A DNA stretch of 64,000 bases from Stenogyne calaminthoides (GCA_037126765.1 JBBCBC010000001.1:24660804-24724803), one strand, 5' to 3'. Shown: positions 23,179-35,324, counted from the stretch's first letter. A program made the numbers and translations. The notes: generated from the letters alone by a model not told the origin.

Positions 23179-25016
23179 TGTTGGGATTATACTGGAAAGT
23201 ATGCTTTTTACTTTGTATAATCGAAACTGAATTTTCAGACTTATTTACTGAAATTTGTTTATCACTGATGCTTTAAATACTATTGAATGTTACATATATT
23301 TACTGCATAACTGTTCAATAAGTCGTACGTGTTACATCGTAGTTAATTTAGTGATACCAGATCACAGAAGATTAAATTAACAGTCCCTTGTAACTAAAAG
23401 TACATTATTCACGACCTAGATGGAAATGAACAACCCATCGTGAAAGGTTGAAGTGTAAGGCTCAGATTGGCTTGTCTTGACCAAGAGATTACACTAGTGC
23501 ATGACTGATGCACTGAATAGGACCTACAGGAGGATAAATTCTTCAGAACTGAACAAGGAAGAATTAGACCTCAGTGGTTCGTTATTTCTTAACCTTCGTC
23601 CCTTAAATAGGATCACGTGGGATTGGTAACTATTGCTTTGACTTATCATGGGTAGCGAATCAATGAGATTCAATACTTTTTATCTTGGGCAATATTATTG
23701 GTCACATGTGATTGCTAAGATTTAATACGAAGAATCATGTGCAAGTACGCTTGTTCGATTTGCCCCCTTGGGAGGTTCATAAGCTTTATCATACCAAATC
23801 TTGCAAGTGGAATTAGTTTCCGGTATGGATAATAATGTTGAACCGTTCCTTGACCAAGGATAAAAGATATTAATTAATTAGAAAGCTATTTCGGTGGCTT
23901 AAATTAATTAATGGGCTAGAAAATCTTAAACACGGGAAATAATGACCGGGAGCCATATTGACTGTAATATGGGTTAAGATGGATAGTGCAATATTAATTA
24001 TGTAGTGGGATTAATTAATATTTATGGGCTTGAATTATATTGTGGCTCAATATTAGATATTCAAGGTCCATTAGAAGGTCCAATCTTAAATCTCCTAAAG
24101 GCCCCCTGAGTAGCCCAACATATAGTCCAATAACTGAAAAGGTGATTAAAATAAAATAAATATTGTTGCTTAATTTTTCCTAATGTTTCGAAAATTATGG
24201 ATGAAGTTGGGAGAAAGATTTTCTTTGAATTTTGTTATGGAATGAAGATATGTATTCTTGGAATACAAGATTATCTCATTAAATTCAAGAAATCTCCCAC
24301 TTGGTTATTCATAGTGATATTTTCGAAAAATATGAAATATAGTGGGCAAGAAAGATTTTCTTGATTTTCGTGAAAAGATATTATGGAAGATATGTATTTC
24401 TTGAAATACAAGAATATCTCATAAATTCAAGAAGATCCAAATCTTGGAATCTTGGACCCAATATTTTCGAATTCCATAGCATATAGATAAGGTGGGATTT
24501 TTGTGGAATATTATAATTATGGGAAAAAGAATATAAGAGATATATTCAAGATTTCTTGGAGATCAAGAAAAAGATTTTTCCACATTATTTTAATCACAAA
24601 TTTTCGTTCACCCTAGTCTCTATAAATAGGGGATGATTCTTTCATTCCCAAGTACAATTCCATGTGCTGGAAAAATTAGTAAATCCACAAAGGTGGTGCA
24701 ACATATTTTATTTTCCTTTTGTTAAATCGTTCACAAGAATCCTTCCACCGGATAGTCGAACGAGGACTAAGGGAATACTTGGGAAGTCCTTACGGTTAGT
24801 CTAATCAGCCATACTGTTGCCATCCCAAGAGGTACGTTCACGTAAACTCGTAGTATTCCGCATGCGTAGGTTTTACGTGGATTATTATATGCATGATATG
24901 TTGTTGGATTATTATTTGAATTAATATAGGATTAATTCATGCTAGTAATAATTAAAGAATTAAATTTGTATTTAAATATTCACCCCGAATAGATCTGTGC
25001 AACCTATTTCCCAAAA
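23179..25016 (+). repeat. 5' LTR of the Copia element
   Basis: 1838 bp, TGTTGGGATTATACTGG to TTTCCCAAAA; the last bases differ from the CCCAACA end of the 3' LTR. A TATA box in CTCTATAAATAGGGG lies near 24620. Confidence 0.93.
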
Positions 25017-25018
25017 AT

Positions 25019-25030
25019 TGGTATCAGAGC
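25019..25030 (+). other. Primer binding site, initiator Met tRNA type
   Basis: TGGTATCAGAGC lies two bases after the 5' LTR. It sets element orientation and marks the start of minus-strand cDNA synthesis. Confidence 0.93.
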
Positions 25031-26610
25031 CACGGTTTCGGGCTCTGAATTTTTTAAATTGTAATTTAATTTGTTGGCATTAAATTTGAAATTGGATAGT
25101 AGAATTGCTAGATCTATTTTGCAGGTATCCAATTTTCATGGAATTTAATGTGTTTATGCATGCATATAAACTGTGATTTTTTAATTCGATTCGTTCGGAT
25201 TCGTTTTGCCTCGTGAGAAAATCCACGAGTAGATTAGAATTTGTTTGATTTGATCAATGTAATAGACTAGTCAAGATCTAGGTTTATTTATTTTTTGTAA
25301 ATAAATTGTAACCGATCGGAAAACGAGGACGCGAGACGGCGAATTAAAGGACAAAATCTGTAATCCCAAGCGAAGCGGCGCTGCTGCCGAGCAAAAAACG
25401 TGGCGAAGGAGGCACGCTACAACGCGGATGCGCCTAAGCACGACGGGCGCAGACGAGGTCGAGGGCCGAGCGCTGCTGGGGATCGCGCAGCGCACGGGCG
25501 GGCGCTGGCGACGCGGCACCGCGGCGCGAGCGGATCAAGAAGGGATGCGGTGCGCTGCAGTAAAACCGCTTAGGCGCGCGATTTACGTGACAGCGATGAG
25601 GGCGATCGCTGGCGCGGCGCGCGGGCGGCGTTGCTGGCGACGCTGGCGGACGCTGGCGGCGACACGGGCGCTGGCGGGCGACATCGCTACTTTCGACGGA
25701 CGACATCGCCGCCGGGTGGGATAGGCGCCGCTTCGGGTAAGCGTCTGTATTTGTGCCAAGGTGCACGGACGCGGTTGCTTTCGGGCTAAAGGGCGGCGGA
25801 TTCGGCGTGCATCGGTTTAGGAGCTACTTATGTGGCGTTTCGAGACGGAGTTCTTTTCGAGACGATCAAGTGGGAGAAATTCGAGACGTGTTTCTTCAAG
25901 ATCAAGCAAAGAAAAAAAATCAAACCATGACAATTGGATAATTTGTGCCCAATATGTTTATTTTTCTCATTTTTGCTTGATTTATTTGTCTTATCTTGTG
26001 ATTTATTTAATTTGTTTAAATGTGTTTGCATGAGAGTTGCCAAATGGAAAAATCTCACCTTCAAAATTACTAAGTATGTTTAAATAATTAATTGACAATT
26101 TTATTCCGGATAATAAAATTGAATTAATTTTGACCTCCATGATTTATTTATTTGTGAATTCTTTTGGAGAAATTCCCCAACGGAGACGGTCAAAACGATA
26201 TCTTTCACATGAATGAATTCCAAACGGATGATTGTGGTTTATTACTAGTGGCGACGATGACCCTCCCAATGAGGCTCGTTCAAAGCGAAATAATAATCAT
26301 GTATTTAATCATGGTTATTACTTAGGTATAAAATTGATATGCATATACTTCTCCGAAGTCCCTATCAATTTTATATTGGTCAAGTGGGAGCCAACTATTA
26401 ATCTGGATATTAAAGGTTTATAAATCGTTCTTGTTTGTAACACGTTGAATGTGTTTAAATAATGACCCACCCAACGTGGCTTATTTAAACTGCTTTTTGA
26501 GATGTTGGGCGATGCATGTTCATATTTTTTGAGATTTTAAATATGATGCATGTGATCGAATCTTGTGATATACTTGTCTTTATTGCATATAGTTGTTTAT
26601 TTCATTCAAA
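25031..26610 (+). other. Leader of the Copia element with a GC-rich core
   Basis: Between primer site and gag there is no credible gene. A GC-rich block, about 25320-25850, with GCTGGCG-type repeats stands out against AT-rich flanks. ORFs of about 100 residues occur there on both strands, as expected from low stop-codon density. Confidence 0.6.
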
Positions 26611-26611
26611 G

Positions 26612-27290
26612 ATGTCGTTACTTTTTAATCCACTTTTTTATACTTAAAAGTCAATACAATATGTATGGAAACTATATTGATTGGAAACGAAAAAATTATA
26701 ATTGTCCTAACTGCACAAAAGCACAAGTGGATTCTTGACACACCAAAATCAGATGAGCCAACTGACGAGTCAAAACATGCGGGACTCGTCAGATCACCTT
26801 GCGAGAGATGTCGTCGCTGAAAATGGTGGAGGGCAAACCCGTAAGGGATTACGTCCTCAAAATAGATGGCCCATCTGAACAAACTTGAGATTCTGAGTGC
26901 AGATTATGATCTGGAGACTCAAATGAATTTGGTACTTCACTCTCTGCCCAAAAAGTTTTTGAGCATTTTGGCCTCGCTAGCTAATTTGTTGCAAGCTTTT
27001 GGTCTCGGCAGAAATGATGATAAGGCACCAAACTCAAGCTTTGACGGCAAGTGGTCCGTCTTCATCTTCTAGGCCAAGGGTAGGCAAGATAAAGAAGAGG
27101 ACCAAAGGCCATAAGCAATAAAACTCAACTGTTGCCAAGGGCAATGGTAAGATGAGGAATGCTTGTTGTGTCAAGGAAAATCCAAAGAGGTAGTGCTTAA
27201 GCTGCAGTGAGAGAGGACAATGGAGGTTTTGCCTGTTCCAACCCCAAAAGGAATGGAAAGAAAGGTAATTCTCACGCACTAGTTGTTGAA
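26612..27290 (+). pseudogene. Copia gag remnant
   Basis: ATG at 26612 (MSLL) starts a decayed gag. Recognisable pieces are an AQKHKW/LDTPK-like segment near 26710-26745 after frame adjustment and LEILSADYDLETQMNLVLHS near 26884-26945. Many stops and frame changes follow. The zinc knuckle expected near 27150-27250 is unrecognisable. Confidence 0.7.
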
Positions 27291-27299
27291 ACTTGTTTA

Positions 27300-28070
27300 G
27301 CGGCGTATACTTCTCATTCGTGGGTGGTTGATACGAGATCCACTAATCATGTTGGCTTCAAGGGTTCAAAATGATCCGGCAACTTAGTGGGAGTGAGATC
27401 CTCATCACACTGGGCGATGTTACGAAAGTAGAAGTCATTGCAATGCTACGTAAGTGGCAGATATTGCAATGCTACGATAGTAACGATTATTGCAATACTA
27501 CGCAAGTAGCAGACATTGCAATACTACATGAGTAGTAGTTAAAGCAGTGGGAGAAGTGCACCTATCTTTTGAAGATAAAGTTTTTTTTTTGAGATTATAT
27601 TTATGTTCCCAGTTTTAGAAAGAATTCACTTTCAGTTTCTAAAATTCGATTAAAGGACACTAAGTTTCTTCTAATAAGAATGCCATCATTTTTGAAATGA
27701 TGAGTGTATCTGTTACGGGACATTGATGGAAAATCTCTATACAATTAACTGTGCACACCACTCACGAAATGCATCCTATAACACATCAACTATTTCCGAC
27801 AAAAGAAAGCGTGAACGAAACACTTCTTTGGCATCTAAGATTGGGTCATATAAATCCAAAGAGGATCCAAAGGTTGGTGAAAGATGGTTCACTGGAGAAT
27901 CTCCAAGTTGAACAAATTCCAACCTGCAAATCATGTTTGGAGGGTAAAATGACCAAGAGGGCAATTGGAGCCAAGGGGAATAGGGCCAAAGAAGTGTTAG
28001 AGATCGTTCACACAGATGTATGTGGTTCAATGTCAACCAAAGCAGGAGGAGGTTATGAGTATTTTTATTG
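27300..28070 (+). pseudogene. Copia protease and integrase N-terminus, frameshifted
   Basis: The protease active site reads WVVDTRSTNH near 27321-27350, with DTR (27330-27338) in place of DTG, so catalysis is probably lost. A 26-bp tandem array (27437-27540) disrupts the frame after GDVTKVE. Downstream is the integrase zinc-finger region LWHLRLGHINPKRIQ...CKSCLEGKM (27751-28071). The frame changes near 28055. Confidence 0.8.
27437..27540 (+). repeat. 26-bp tandem array inside the protease gene
   Basis: Four copies start at 27437, 27463, 27489 and 27515, each ATTGCAAT-CTACG followed by an AGTAGCAG-like end; a weaker partial copy precedes at about 27416. The period of 26 is not a multiple of three, so the array breaks the frame. 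Confidence 0.9.
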
Positions 28071-28990
28071 ATAATTACTCAAGGTACGGTTATATTTTCC
28101 TTATGAAGCATAAATCTGAGACTTTTGAGAAATTCAAAGAATTTAAGGCTCAAACAGAGAATCATAGGGAAAAACGTATCAAGTCTCTACGATCTGATCG
28201 TGGAGGCGAATACCTCAGCGATGAGTTTTTGAACTACTTATCTGATGAAGGGATTGTATCCCAGCTCACTGCACCCGGAACCCCTCAACAAAGCGGGGTT
28301 GTAGAGCGAAGAAACAGAACTCTTTTGGAAATGGTTAGATCAATGATGAGTTATGCGGATCCTCCCAAGTCGTTCTGGGGTCATGCCTTGGAAACAGCGG
28401 CTTACATTCTGAACTTGGTGCTATCCAAATCGGTTCCCAAAACTCCCAAAGAATTGTGGACCGGGCGCAAGCCTAGTATGAAACACATGAGAATTTGGGG
28501 GTGTCCGGCCTACGTGTTGGACAAGGAAGCCGGTAAATTGGATCCTCGATCAGAATTAAGGCTGTTTGTAGGATACCCCGAGGGAACAAAAGGGTGTATG
28601 TTCTATAGTCCCGAAGATCAAAAGGTGGTCATCAGCACCCATTTTAGATTTTTGGAAGAAGACTATATGAACCAAAGAAAACCCAGAAGTGAGATTACCT
28701 TAAATGAGCTTAGAGGGCAAACCTCAGTGCCAACTGTACTAGATGATATACCAAACGATACGTTTTCACAACCGGAGCCTCGTCGTAGAGGGAGGGTTGT
28801 TAGAAAGCCCGAGAGATTCATGGGAATAGGAGAGTCCTCGAACTTGATTCCCGGACAAGACGAATCAGACTCATGGACATATGACGAGGCATTCCAAGAT
28901 AAGGATGTAGTTTCTTGGCAAACAGCAATTAAAGCCGAAATGGGTTCTATGTTTCATAATAAAAGTGTGGGAGCTAGTCGAACCACTTAA
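28016..28990 (+). pseudogene. Copia integrase core and C-terminal domain
   Basis: Catalytic motifs are HTDVCG (just upstream in the other frame), SDRGGEY and GVVERRNRT, the D,D-35-E set. The Copia-specific GKP-like module follows ([20 protein letters not shown], then [13 protein letters not shown]). The frame is open for 324 residues, then an extra base near 28965 shifts it before RT. Confidence 0.9.
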
Positions 28991-30430
28991 TGGGGTCAAA
29001 CCCATTGGATGCAAGTGGGTATATAAGAGGAAAAGAGGACCGGACGGGAAGGTTGAAACTTTTAAAGCAAGACTAGTGGCGAAAGGTTATACTCAGAAAG
29101 AAGGGATCGATTATGAGGAAACTTTTTTGCCCGTAGCCATGCTTAAGTCCATCCGTATTCTCTTATCGATTGCTGCGCATTTTGACTTTGAAATCTGGCA
29201 AATGGATGTCAAGACAGCTTTCCTTAACGGAAGTCTTGATGAAGAGATCTATTTGCAACAACCCCGAGGTTTCATTGAAACAGGCCAAGAACATCTTGTT
29301 TGTAAGCTCAAGAAGTCCATCTACGGACTCAAACAGGCATCTAGAGCTTGGAACCAATGTTTTGATCATGTTATAAAGTCTTATGGGTTTGATCAAAACG
29401 AGTTTGAAAGTTGTGTGTATAAAAAGCTTGTCGGAACTGCATTGGTATTCTTAGTACTATACGTAGATGACATTCTGATCATCGGGAACGATGTGAAGGT
29501 GTTATCAGACGTAAGGGCATGGCTTTCAAAACAGTTTGATATGAAGGACTTAGGGGAAGCCGGACACATCCTTGGGATCAAGATCACTCGAGATCGCAAG
29601 AAAGGGATGATAGGCTTATCGCAAGCTTCATACATAGACATTGTCTTGAAACGCTTCAGCATGCAAGATTCCAAGAAAGGATTCGTACCTTTCAGACTTG
29701 GAATCCATCTATCCAAGAAAATGTCCCCTAAGACGCAAAAGGAGATAGATGACATGAAAGGCATTCCTTGTGCTTCGGCTGTCAGAAACCTTATGTATGC
29801 AATGCTGTGTACGAGACTGGATATCTGCTTTGCCGTAGGCATGGTAGCAAGATATCAAAGTAACCCAGGGAAAGCGCATTGGACGACAGTTAAAAACATT
29901 CTGAAGTATCTGAAAAGAACTCGGGATAGAATGTTGATTTATCAGTCAGATACTCCAATCCCCATCGGCTACACGGACTCGGATTTCCAATCAGACTTAG
30001 ATTCCAGAAACTATCTGCCTCAGTTAGTGTGTTTCATTTGGGAAGTGTAGACATCAAATGGACGAGTGTGAAGCAGAAATGCATCACTGACTCAACCATG
30101 GAAATCGGGTAAGTAGTTGCTTGTGAAGCAGTGAAAGAACCGATTTGGCTCTAGACCTTCTTAGTGGACTTGGATGGAGTTCCGAATTTGTCTAGCAATA
30201 TTTGCTAGGGGCAGTTGCAAATTCAAGGGAACCAAGAGTCCACGAGTCAAACAAGCACACTAAAGGAAAGACATCTTATACGAGAAATCGTTAAGAGAGG
30301 AGATATAGATGTGGCAAAGATAGCGTCTAAGGACAACCTAGCAGATTCATTCACAAAGGGTCTGCCTCTGAATACATTCGAGAGACATGTGGAAGGAATG
30401 GGTGTCAAGACCGTTGCCAATCTGCTTTGA
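28965..30430 (+). pseudogene. Copia reverse transcriptase and RNase H
   Basis: RT motifs in one frame to 30050: [49 protein letters not shown] and catalytic [10 protein letters not shown]. The RNase H region frameshifts near 30005, with a stop at 30048-30050. The C-terminus SKDNLADSFTKGLPLNTFE is in a different frame and ends at 30430. The RT would otherwise be nearly intact. Confidence 0.9.
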
Positions 30431-30528
30431 GTATAAGTGGGAGAAATTATTAGGTTCGTGTAGGTGACATTAGATGTCACGGACTACGCGAGACGTGTTG
30501 TAGTATACTTAAAAGCAGACTTTGAGTA

Positions 30529-30539
30529 TAAGTGGGAGA
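30529..30539 (+). other. Polypurine tract of the Copia element
   Basis: TAAGTGGGAGA lies next to the 3' LTR at 30541 and would prime plus-strand synthesis. The same TTTGAGTATAAGTGGGAGA context also occurs about 95 bp upstream, near 30426-30444. Confidence 0.8.
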
Positions 30540-30540
30540 T

Positions 30541-32383
30541 TGTTGGGATTATACTGGAAAGTATGCTTTTTACTTTGTATAATCGAAACTGAATTTTCAG
30601 ACTTATTTACTGAAATAAATTGTTTATCACTGATGCTTTAAATATTATTGAATGTTACATATATTTCTTGGCAATAACTGTTCAATAAGTCGTACGTGTT
30701 ACATTGTTGTTAATTTAGTGATACCAGATCACGGAAGATTAAATTAACAGTCCCTTGTAACTAAAAGTACGTTATTCACGACCTAGATTGAAATGAACAA
30801 CCCATCGTGAAAGGTTAAAGTGTAAGGCTCAGATTGGCTTGTCTTGACCAAGAGATTACACTAGTGCATGACTGATGCACTGAATAGGACCTACAGGAGG
30901 ATAAATTCTTCAGAACTGAACAAGGAAGAATTAGACCTTAGTGGTTCGTTATTTCTTAACCTTCGTCCCTTAAATAGGATCACGTGGGATTGGTAACTAT
31001 TGCTTTGACTTATCATGGGTAGCGAATCAATGAGATTCAATACTTTTTATCTTGGGAAATATTATTGGTCACATGTGATTGCTAAGATTTAATACGAAGA
31101 ATCGTGTGCAAGTACGCTTGTTCGATTTGCCCCCTTGGGAGGTTCATAAGCTTTATCATACCAAATCTTGCAAGTGGAATTAGTTTCCGGTATGGATAAT
31201 AATGTTGAATCGTTCCTTGACCAAGGATAAAAGATATTAATTAATTAGAAAGCTATTTTAGTGGCTTGAATTAATTAATGGGCTAGATAATCTTAAACAC
31301 GGGAAATAATGACCGGGAGCCATATTGACTGTAATATGGGTTAAGATGGATAGTGCAATATTAATTATGTAGTGGGATTAATTAATATTTATGGGCTTGA
31401 ATTATATTGTGGCTCAATATTAGATATTCAAGGTCCATTAGAAGGTCCAATCTTAATTCTCCTAAAGGCCCCCTGAGTAGCCCAACATATAGTCCAATAA
31501 CTGAAAAGGTGATTAAAATAAAATAAATATTGTTGCTTAATTTTTCCTAATATTTCGAAAATTATGGATGAAGTTGGGAGAAAGATTTTCTTTGAATTTT
31601 GTTATGGAATGGAGATATGTATTCTTGGAATACAAGATTATCTCATTAAATTCAAGAAATCTCCCACTTGGTTATTCATAGTGATATTTTCGAAAAATAT
31701 GAAATATAGTGGGCAAGAAAGATTTTCTTGATTTTCTTGAAAAGATATTATGGAAGATATGTATTTCTTGAAATACAAGAATATCTCATAAATTCAAGAA
31801 GATCCAAATCTTGGAATCTTGGACCCAATATTTTCGAATTCCATAGCATATAGATAAGGTGGGATTTTTGTGGAATATTATAATTATGGGAAAAAGAATA
31901 TAAGAGATATATTCAAGATTTCTTGGAGATCAAGAAAAAGACTTTTCCACATTATTTTAATCACAAATTTTCGTTCACCCTAGTCTCTATAAATAGGGGA
32001 TGATTCTTTCATTCCCAAGTACAATTCCATGTGCTGGAAAAATTAGTAAATCCACAAAGGTGGTGCGACATAATTTATTTTCCTTTTGTTAAATCGTTCA
32101 CAAGAATCCTTCCACCGGATAGTCGAACGAGGACTAAGGGAATACTTGGGAAGTCCTTACGGTTAGTCTAATCAGCCATACCGTTGTCATCCCAAGAGGT
32201 ACGTTCACGTAAACTCGTAGTATTCCGCATGCGTAGGTTTTACGTGGATTATTATATGCATGATATGTTGTTGGATTATTATTTGAATTAATATAGGATT
32301 AATTCATGCTAGTAATAATTAAAGAATTAAATTTGTATTTAAATGTTCACCCCGAATAGATCTGTGCAACCTATTTCCCAACA
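30541..32383 (+). repeat. 3' LTR of the Copia element
   Basis: 1843 bp, TGTTGGGATTATACTGG to TTCCCAACA, near-identical to 23179-25016. A TATAAATAGGGG motif lies near 31988. Confidence 0.95.
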
Positions 32384-32434
32384 AGTAGGGTAGATTTGGG
32401 TACTTATTTTTGTCGCACCTCGACAGTGCGATCA
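32384..32434 (+). repeat. 5' LTR of the gag-only element, last part
   Basis: It begins with the duplicated AGTAG, then matches 36689-36734 and ends CAGTGCGATCA. Together with 21815-23178 it gives a 1410-bp LTR. Confidence 0.9.
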
Positions 32435-32439
32435 AATTT

Positions 32440-32457
32440 TGGCGCCGTTGCCGGGGA
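32440..32457 (+). other. Primer binding site, Asp tRNA type
   Basis: TGGCGCCGTTGCCGGGGA matches the complement of a plant tRNA-Asp 3' end and is the standard primer site of Athila-type elements. Confidence 0.9.
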
Positions 32458-32641
32458 ACGATGTGAATATTTTTTGTGTGTGATTTGTGGGGGCTTATTT
32501 TTCTGAGTATTTTAGTGTCTTAGTTGTTGATTTCTCTCCTCCGTAATCCCCCGTTTATTTCGTGTGTTGTTGTAATTTTCTGCAATTTTGACACTGGGTT
32601 ACCCAATGTCACTGTTGCAGTGAAATCTTTGCAGGCCCTTT

Positions 32642-34102
32642 TTGCTCTTATTTTTTTCTTTCATTTTTTTGTTTGGTTTCACGTGCTTCTATATCTCTTA
32701 TTCAGGTGTCGTGGCAGTTGAACGAACTTTGAAAGAACTCGCAAACCCACCGCCTGTGCATCAATTACTTTGCATAGTTTATCCTCCTGCTGCTAATAAT
32801 TTTGCGCTTAAACCTGGTTTAATACATTTGTTGCCTAAGTTCTATGGTCATGCAGGAGAGGATCCATCCATGTACTTGAGGGAATTCCACATGGTGTGTT
32901 CTAATATGAGACTTGCGGAGGCGACCGATGAAATGATCAAACTGAAAGCCTTTCCGTTCTCATTGAAGGACTCAGCAAATGAATGGTTTTACTATTTGCC
33001 TTCCTCAACGATCACTACTTGGGCTCAAATGGAGCATGTGTTTTTACAGAGGTACTTTCCAGCATCTCGAGTGGCGAGTTTACGCAAAGAGATTTGTGGT
33101 GCTAAGCAAACCCAGTGGGAGACCCTCTACGAGTACTGGGAGCGATTCAAGAAGTTGGTGGCAAGTTGTCCCCAACATCAAATTCCCGAGCAGCTCTTGA
33201 TCCAGTTCTTCTATGAGGGTTTGACCCTTACAGGCCGTAGCTTGATAGATGCAGCAAGTGAAGGGGACCTAGGTGATAAAACTCCAGAGCAAGCACGAGC
33301 TCTCATTGCGAAAAATGCAGAAAATTCTCAACAATTTAGCCATCGTGATGCACCATTGAAAATGGTACAAGAGGTAAGTGACTCATCCATTAATGATAAA
33401 TTAATTGAGTTAACCTCTTTTGTGAGAAAATTGATTGCAGGTGGACATCAAACTCAACAGGAGAACATGACACAGTTCCAAGAGGAGTCTAAATTGAGAA
33501 TAAAGGAATTGGAATTCCAAATGAGTCAACTTGCCACAGCTGTTAGTTAATTGGAAGCTCAAAACGGAGGGAAACTGCCATCTCAGCCCGAAGTTAACCC
33601 AAGAAACGTGAATGATGTCATGTTGAGGAGTGGAAAGCAGTTGGACGAAGTGAAGAAGCCTGTTTCGTCGCCACCGGTTGAAGAAAGCAAAGAAAAAGAT
33701 TCTGCAGGAACTGACACTGGGTTACCCAGTGTGAAGCAGTCTGCAGAAATTGACACTGGGTTACCCAGTGTGGGGCAGGATTTGAAAATTGGTGATGAAA
33801 AGGTTAGTGATTCGCTTCTGAAGTTTAATAATACTATTATTCTACCTTTTCCTTCCAGGTTTGAGCGAGCATTGAAGGCGGACAAGGAGAGACAAGTTCT
33901 TGATAGTTTTTGCAAGGTGAAAATCAATATCCCGTTTCTTGATGCAATAGCTCAAATTCCAAGATATGCCAAATTTTTTAGGGGGCTTTGCACCAACAAG
34001 CGCAAACTGAAGGGGAATGAGAATATCATGATGGGAGGAAGCATTGTTCGTCAATATAAATTGACATTTGATAGAAAGGACTACTTCACTCCAATCACGT
34101 GA
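32642..34102 (+). pseudogene. Athila-type gag with one in-frame stop
   Basis: Gag would form the particle that packages this element. The frame runs from about 32642 to 34102 with a single TAA at 33548-33550, where the context (AVS*LEAQNGGKL) suggests Gln. The retrotransposon gag domain spans about 32840-33270 (FYGHAGEDPSMYLREFH, ANEWFYYLPSSTITTW, QRYFP). NDVMLRSGKQL and the tail MMGGSIVRQYKLTFDRKD are Athila-like. A 39-bp duplication gives DTGLPSV twice (33714-33771). There is no zinc knuckle and no protease. The true start is uncertain; a spliced leader is possible. Confidence 0.85.
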
Positions 34103-35308
34103 AAGATAATTGTTGGTCGTCGAGCTAAAAGACGTTAAATAAAAGCGCTCTACGGGAGGCAGCCCGCATTTTTCTTATTATTTTCATTTTTTTCCCTTTT
34201 AGTTGTCTTCTTCGTGTGTCTTTCTCAATTTTGTTGCAGGCTCTCTAGTGCATGAAGTGATTGAGAATTATGGATTACTAGTAGCTCCTACACTCTCCAG
34301 TTTATCCGGTGATACTCTTCCTTCTCTTGTCTTTTCTCCCTTGTGCATATTTATTTTTGTTGCTTGTGGACATGCAATGTATTAAGTGTGGGGGGAGAGA
34401 CATTGATATATTTTTGGTTGTGCATGGAGAAGTTAAGTCGCAATGATGAGTCGAGCGTTATTTTTTTTAAAAAGGATGTGATATTATTGTTTTGTGGTAA
34501 ATTGTGGAGTTCTGGTTAAATTTACTTTGTTTGGTGCATGCGGATGTTGTGAGTAGATGAAGGTTTCATGAGAGAGCCCATTTGAGTTTATGTGAATTGA
34601 TGAGTTACGGTCCTAAGTTGTGCTTTGATCTCCTGTAATTAAAGTAGTCTAATTAGGTCACTTAGATAAATGATGCATTCATGGTTTACCCCTTAAGGTT
34701 GGAAAAAAAATTGATGTGGTATGGAGAAAAAGGAGTTTAGTTGAAGAATTGTGTGACAAACAAAAATCCGGTACAACAGCCCATTTTTAGGGGCTCGAAG
34801 AAAAATTTCGAGCTAAAACCTAACGATGGAGTGAAGTTGCGGTCTTGTGTTTAAAAAAAAAAGAAAGAAAAAAGGGTGCTGAGACAGCTGCCTACTTTCG
34901 GGGGTTCGAACTTGTCAAAGTCGGATACAATTAGAGCTAAAACCCGACAAGTAGAGTGGTGCTGCAGACCTTAAGAAGAAAAAAAAATAAGGAGATAGGG
35001 GGTACACTAGGATGTAGAGTTTGTTGAAGCTACCTATTTTAGACGAAGTGTATAGTAAGAGGGTCGAAGTATGGTAAGGAGCGTAACGAGTCAATGAGTT
35101 GATGATTTATCATAAATGATTTTGGGAACTTGAGTGAAAATCTTCAAAAGTTCACGATTTCTAATTGTGTTTATTTTAATCCGGATTTCATGAGTTGCTA
35201 CTTTGCTTTAGTGTCACATTTTGTGAGTAGAAAGGACCTGAGTGAATCTCTTAGCTTCTCCATTGCCTATTCTCTATGTGTTGTTTTACTTGAGGACAAG
35301 TAAAAATT
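34103..35308 (+). other. Non-coding tail of the gag-only element
   Basis: The segment GACGTTAAATAAAAGCGCTC then GGGAGGCAGCCC (34130-34165) resembles the post-pol region of Athila/Tat elements, so pol appears to be missing between gag and this motif. A purine-tract-like AAGTGTGGGGGG lies at 34385-34396. Two related segments with GAGCTAAAACC (near 34812 and 34937) follow. TTGAGGACAAG lies near 35290. Confidence 0.7.
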
Positions 35309-35320
35309 TAAGTGTGGGGG
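35309..35320 (+). other. Polypurine tract of the gag-only element
   Basis: TAAGTGTGGGGG lies just before the 3' LTR and after the conserved TTGAGGACAAG of Athila/Tat elements. Confidence 0.8.
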
Positions 35321-35324
35321 TATT

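Larger units (their letters stand above)
23179..32383 (+). mobile_element. Copia retrotransposon, both LTRs present, Angela/Tork-like, TSD AGTAG
   Basis: The element is 9205 bp. The 5' LTR is 23179-25016, the 3' LTR 30541-32383; the 5-bp repeat AGTAG flanks it at 23174-23178 and 32384-32388. It landed inside the 5' LTR of the gag-only element. Internal order is primer site, GC-rich leader, gag remnant, protease, integrase, RT and RNase H, the Copia order. By eye the LTRs differ at about 1.5%, fitting a younger age than the host element. Frameshifts and stops make it non-autonomous now. Confidence 0.95.

Noticed and set aside
25428..25766. ORFs of about 100 residues on both strands in the GC-rich leader
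   Set aside because: Overlapping opposite-strand ORFs with Arg/Ala-rich low-complexity products in a GC-rich, stop-poor block; no domain and no start context.
33714..33771. DTG motif in gag as a possible protease active site
   Set aside because: It is DTGLPSV from a 39-bp tandem duplication, without the hydrophobic protease context.
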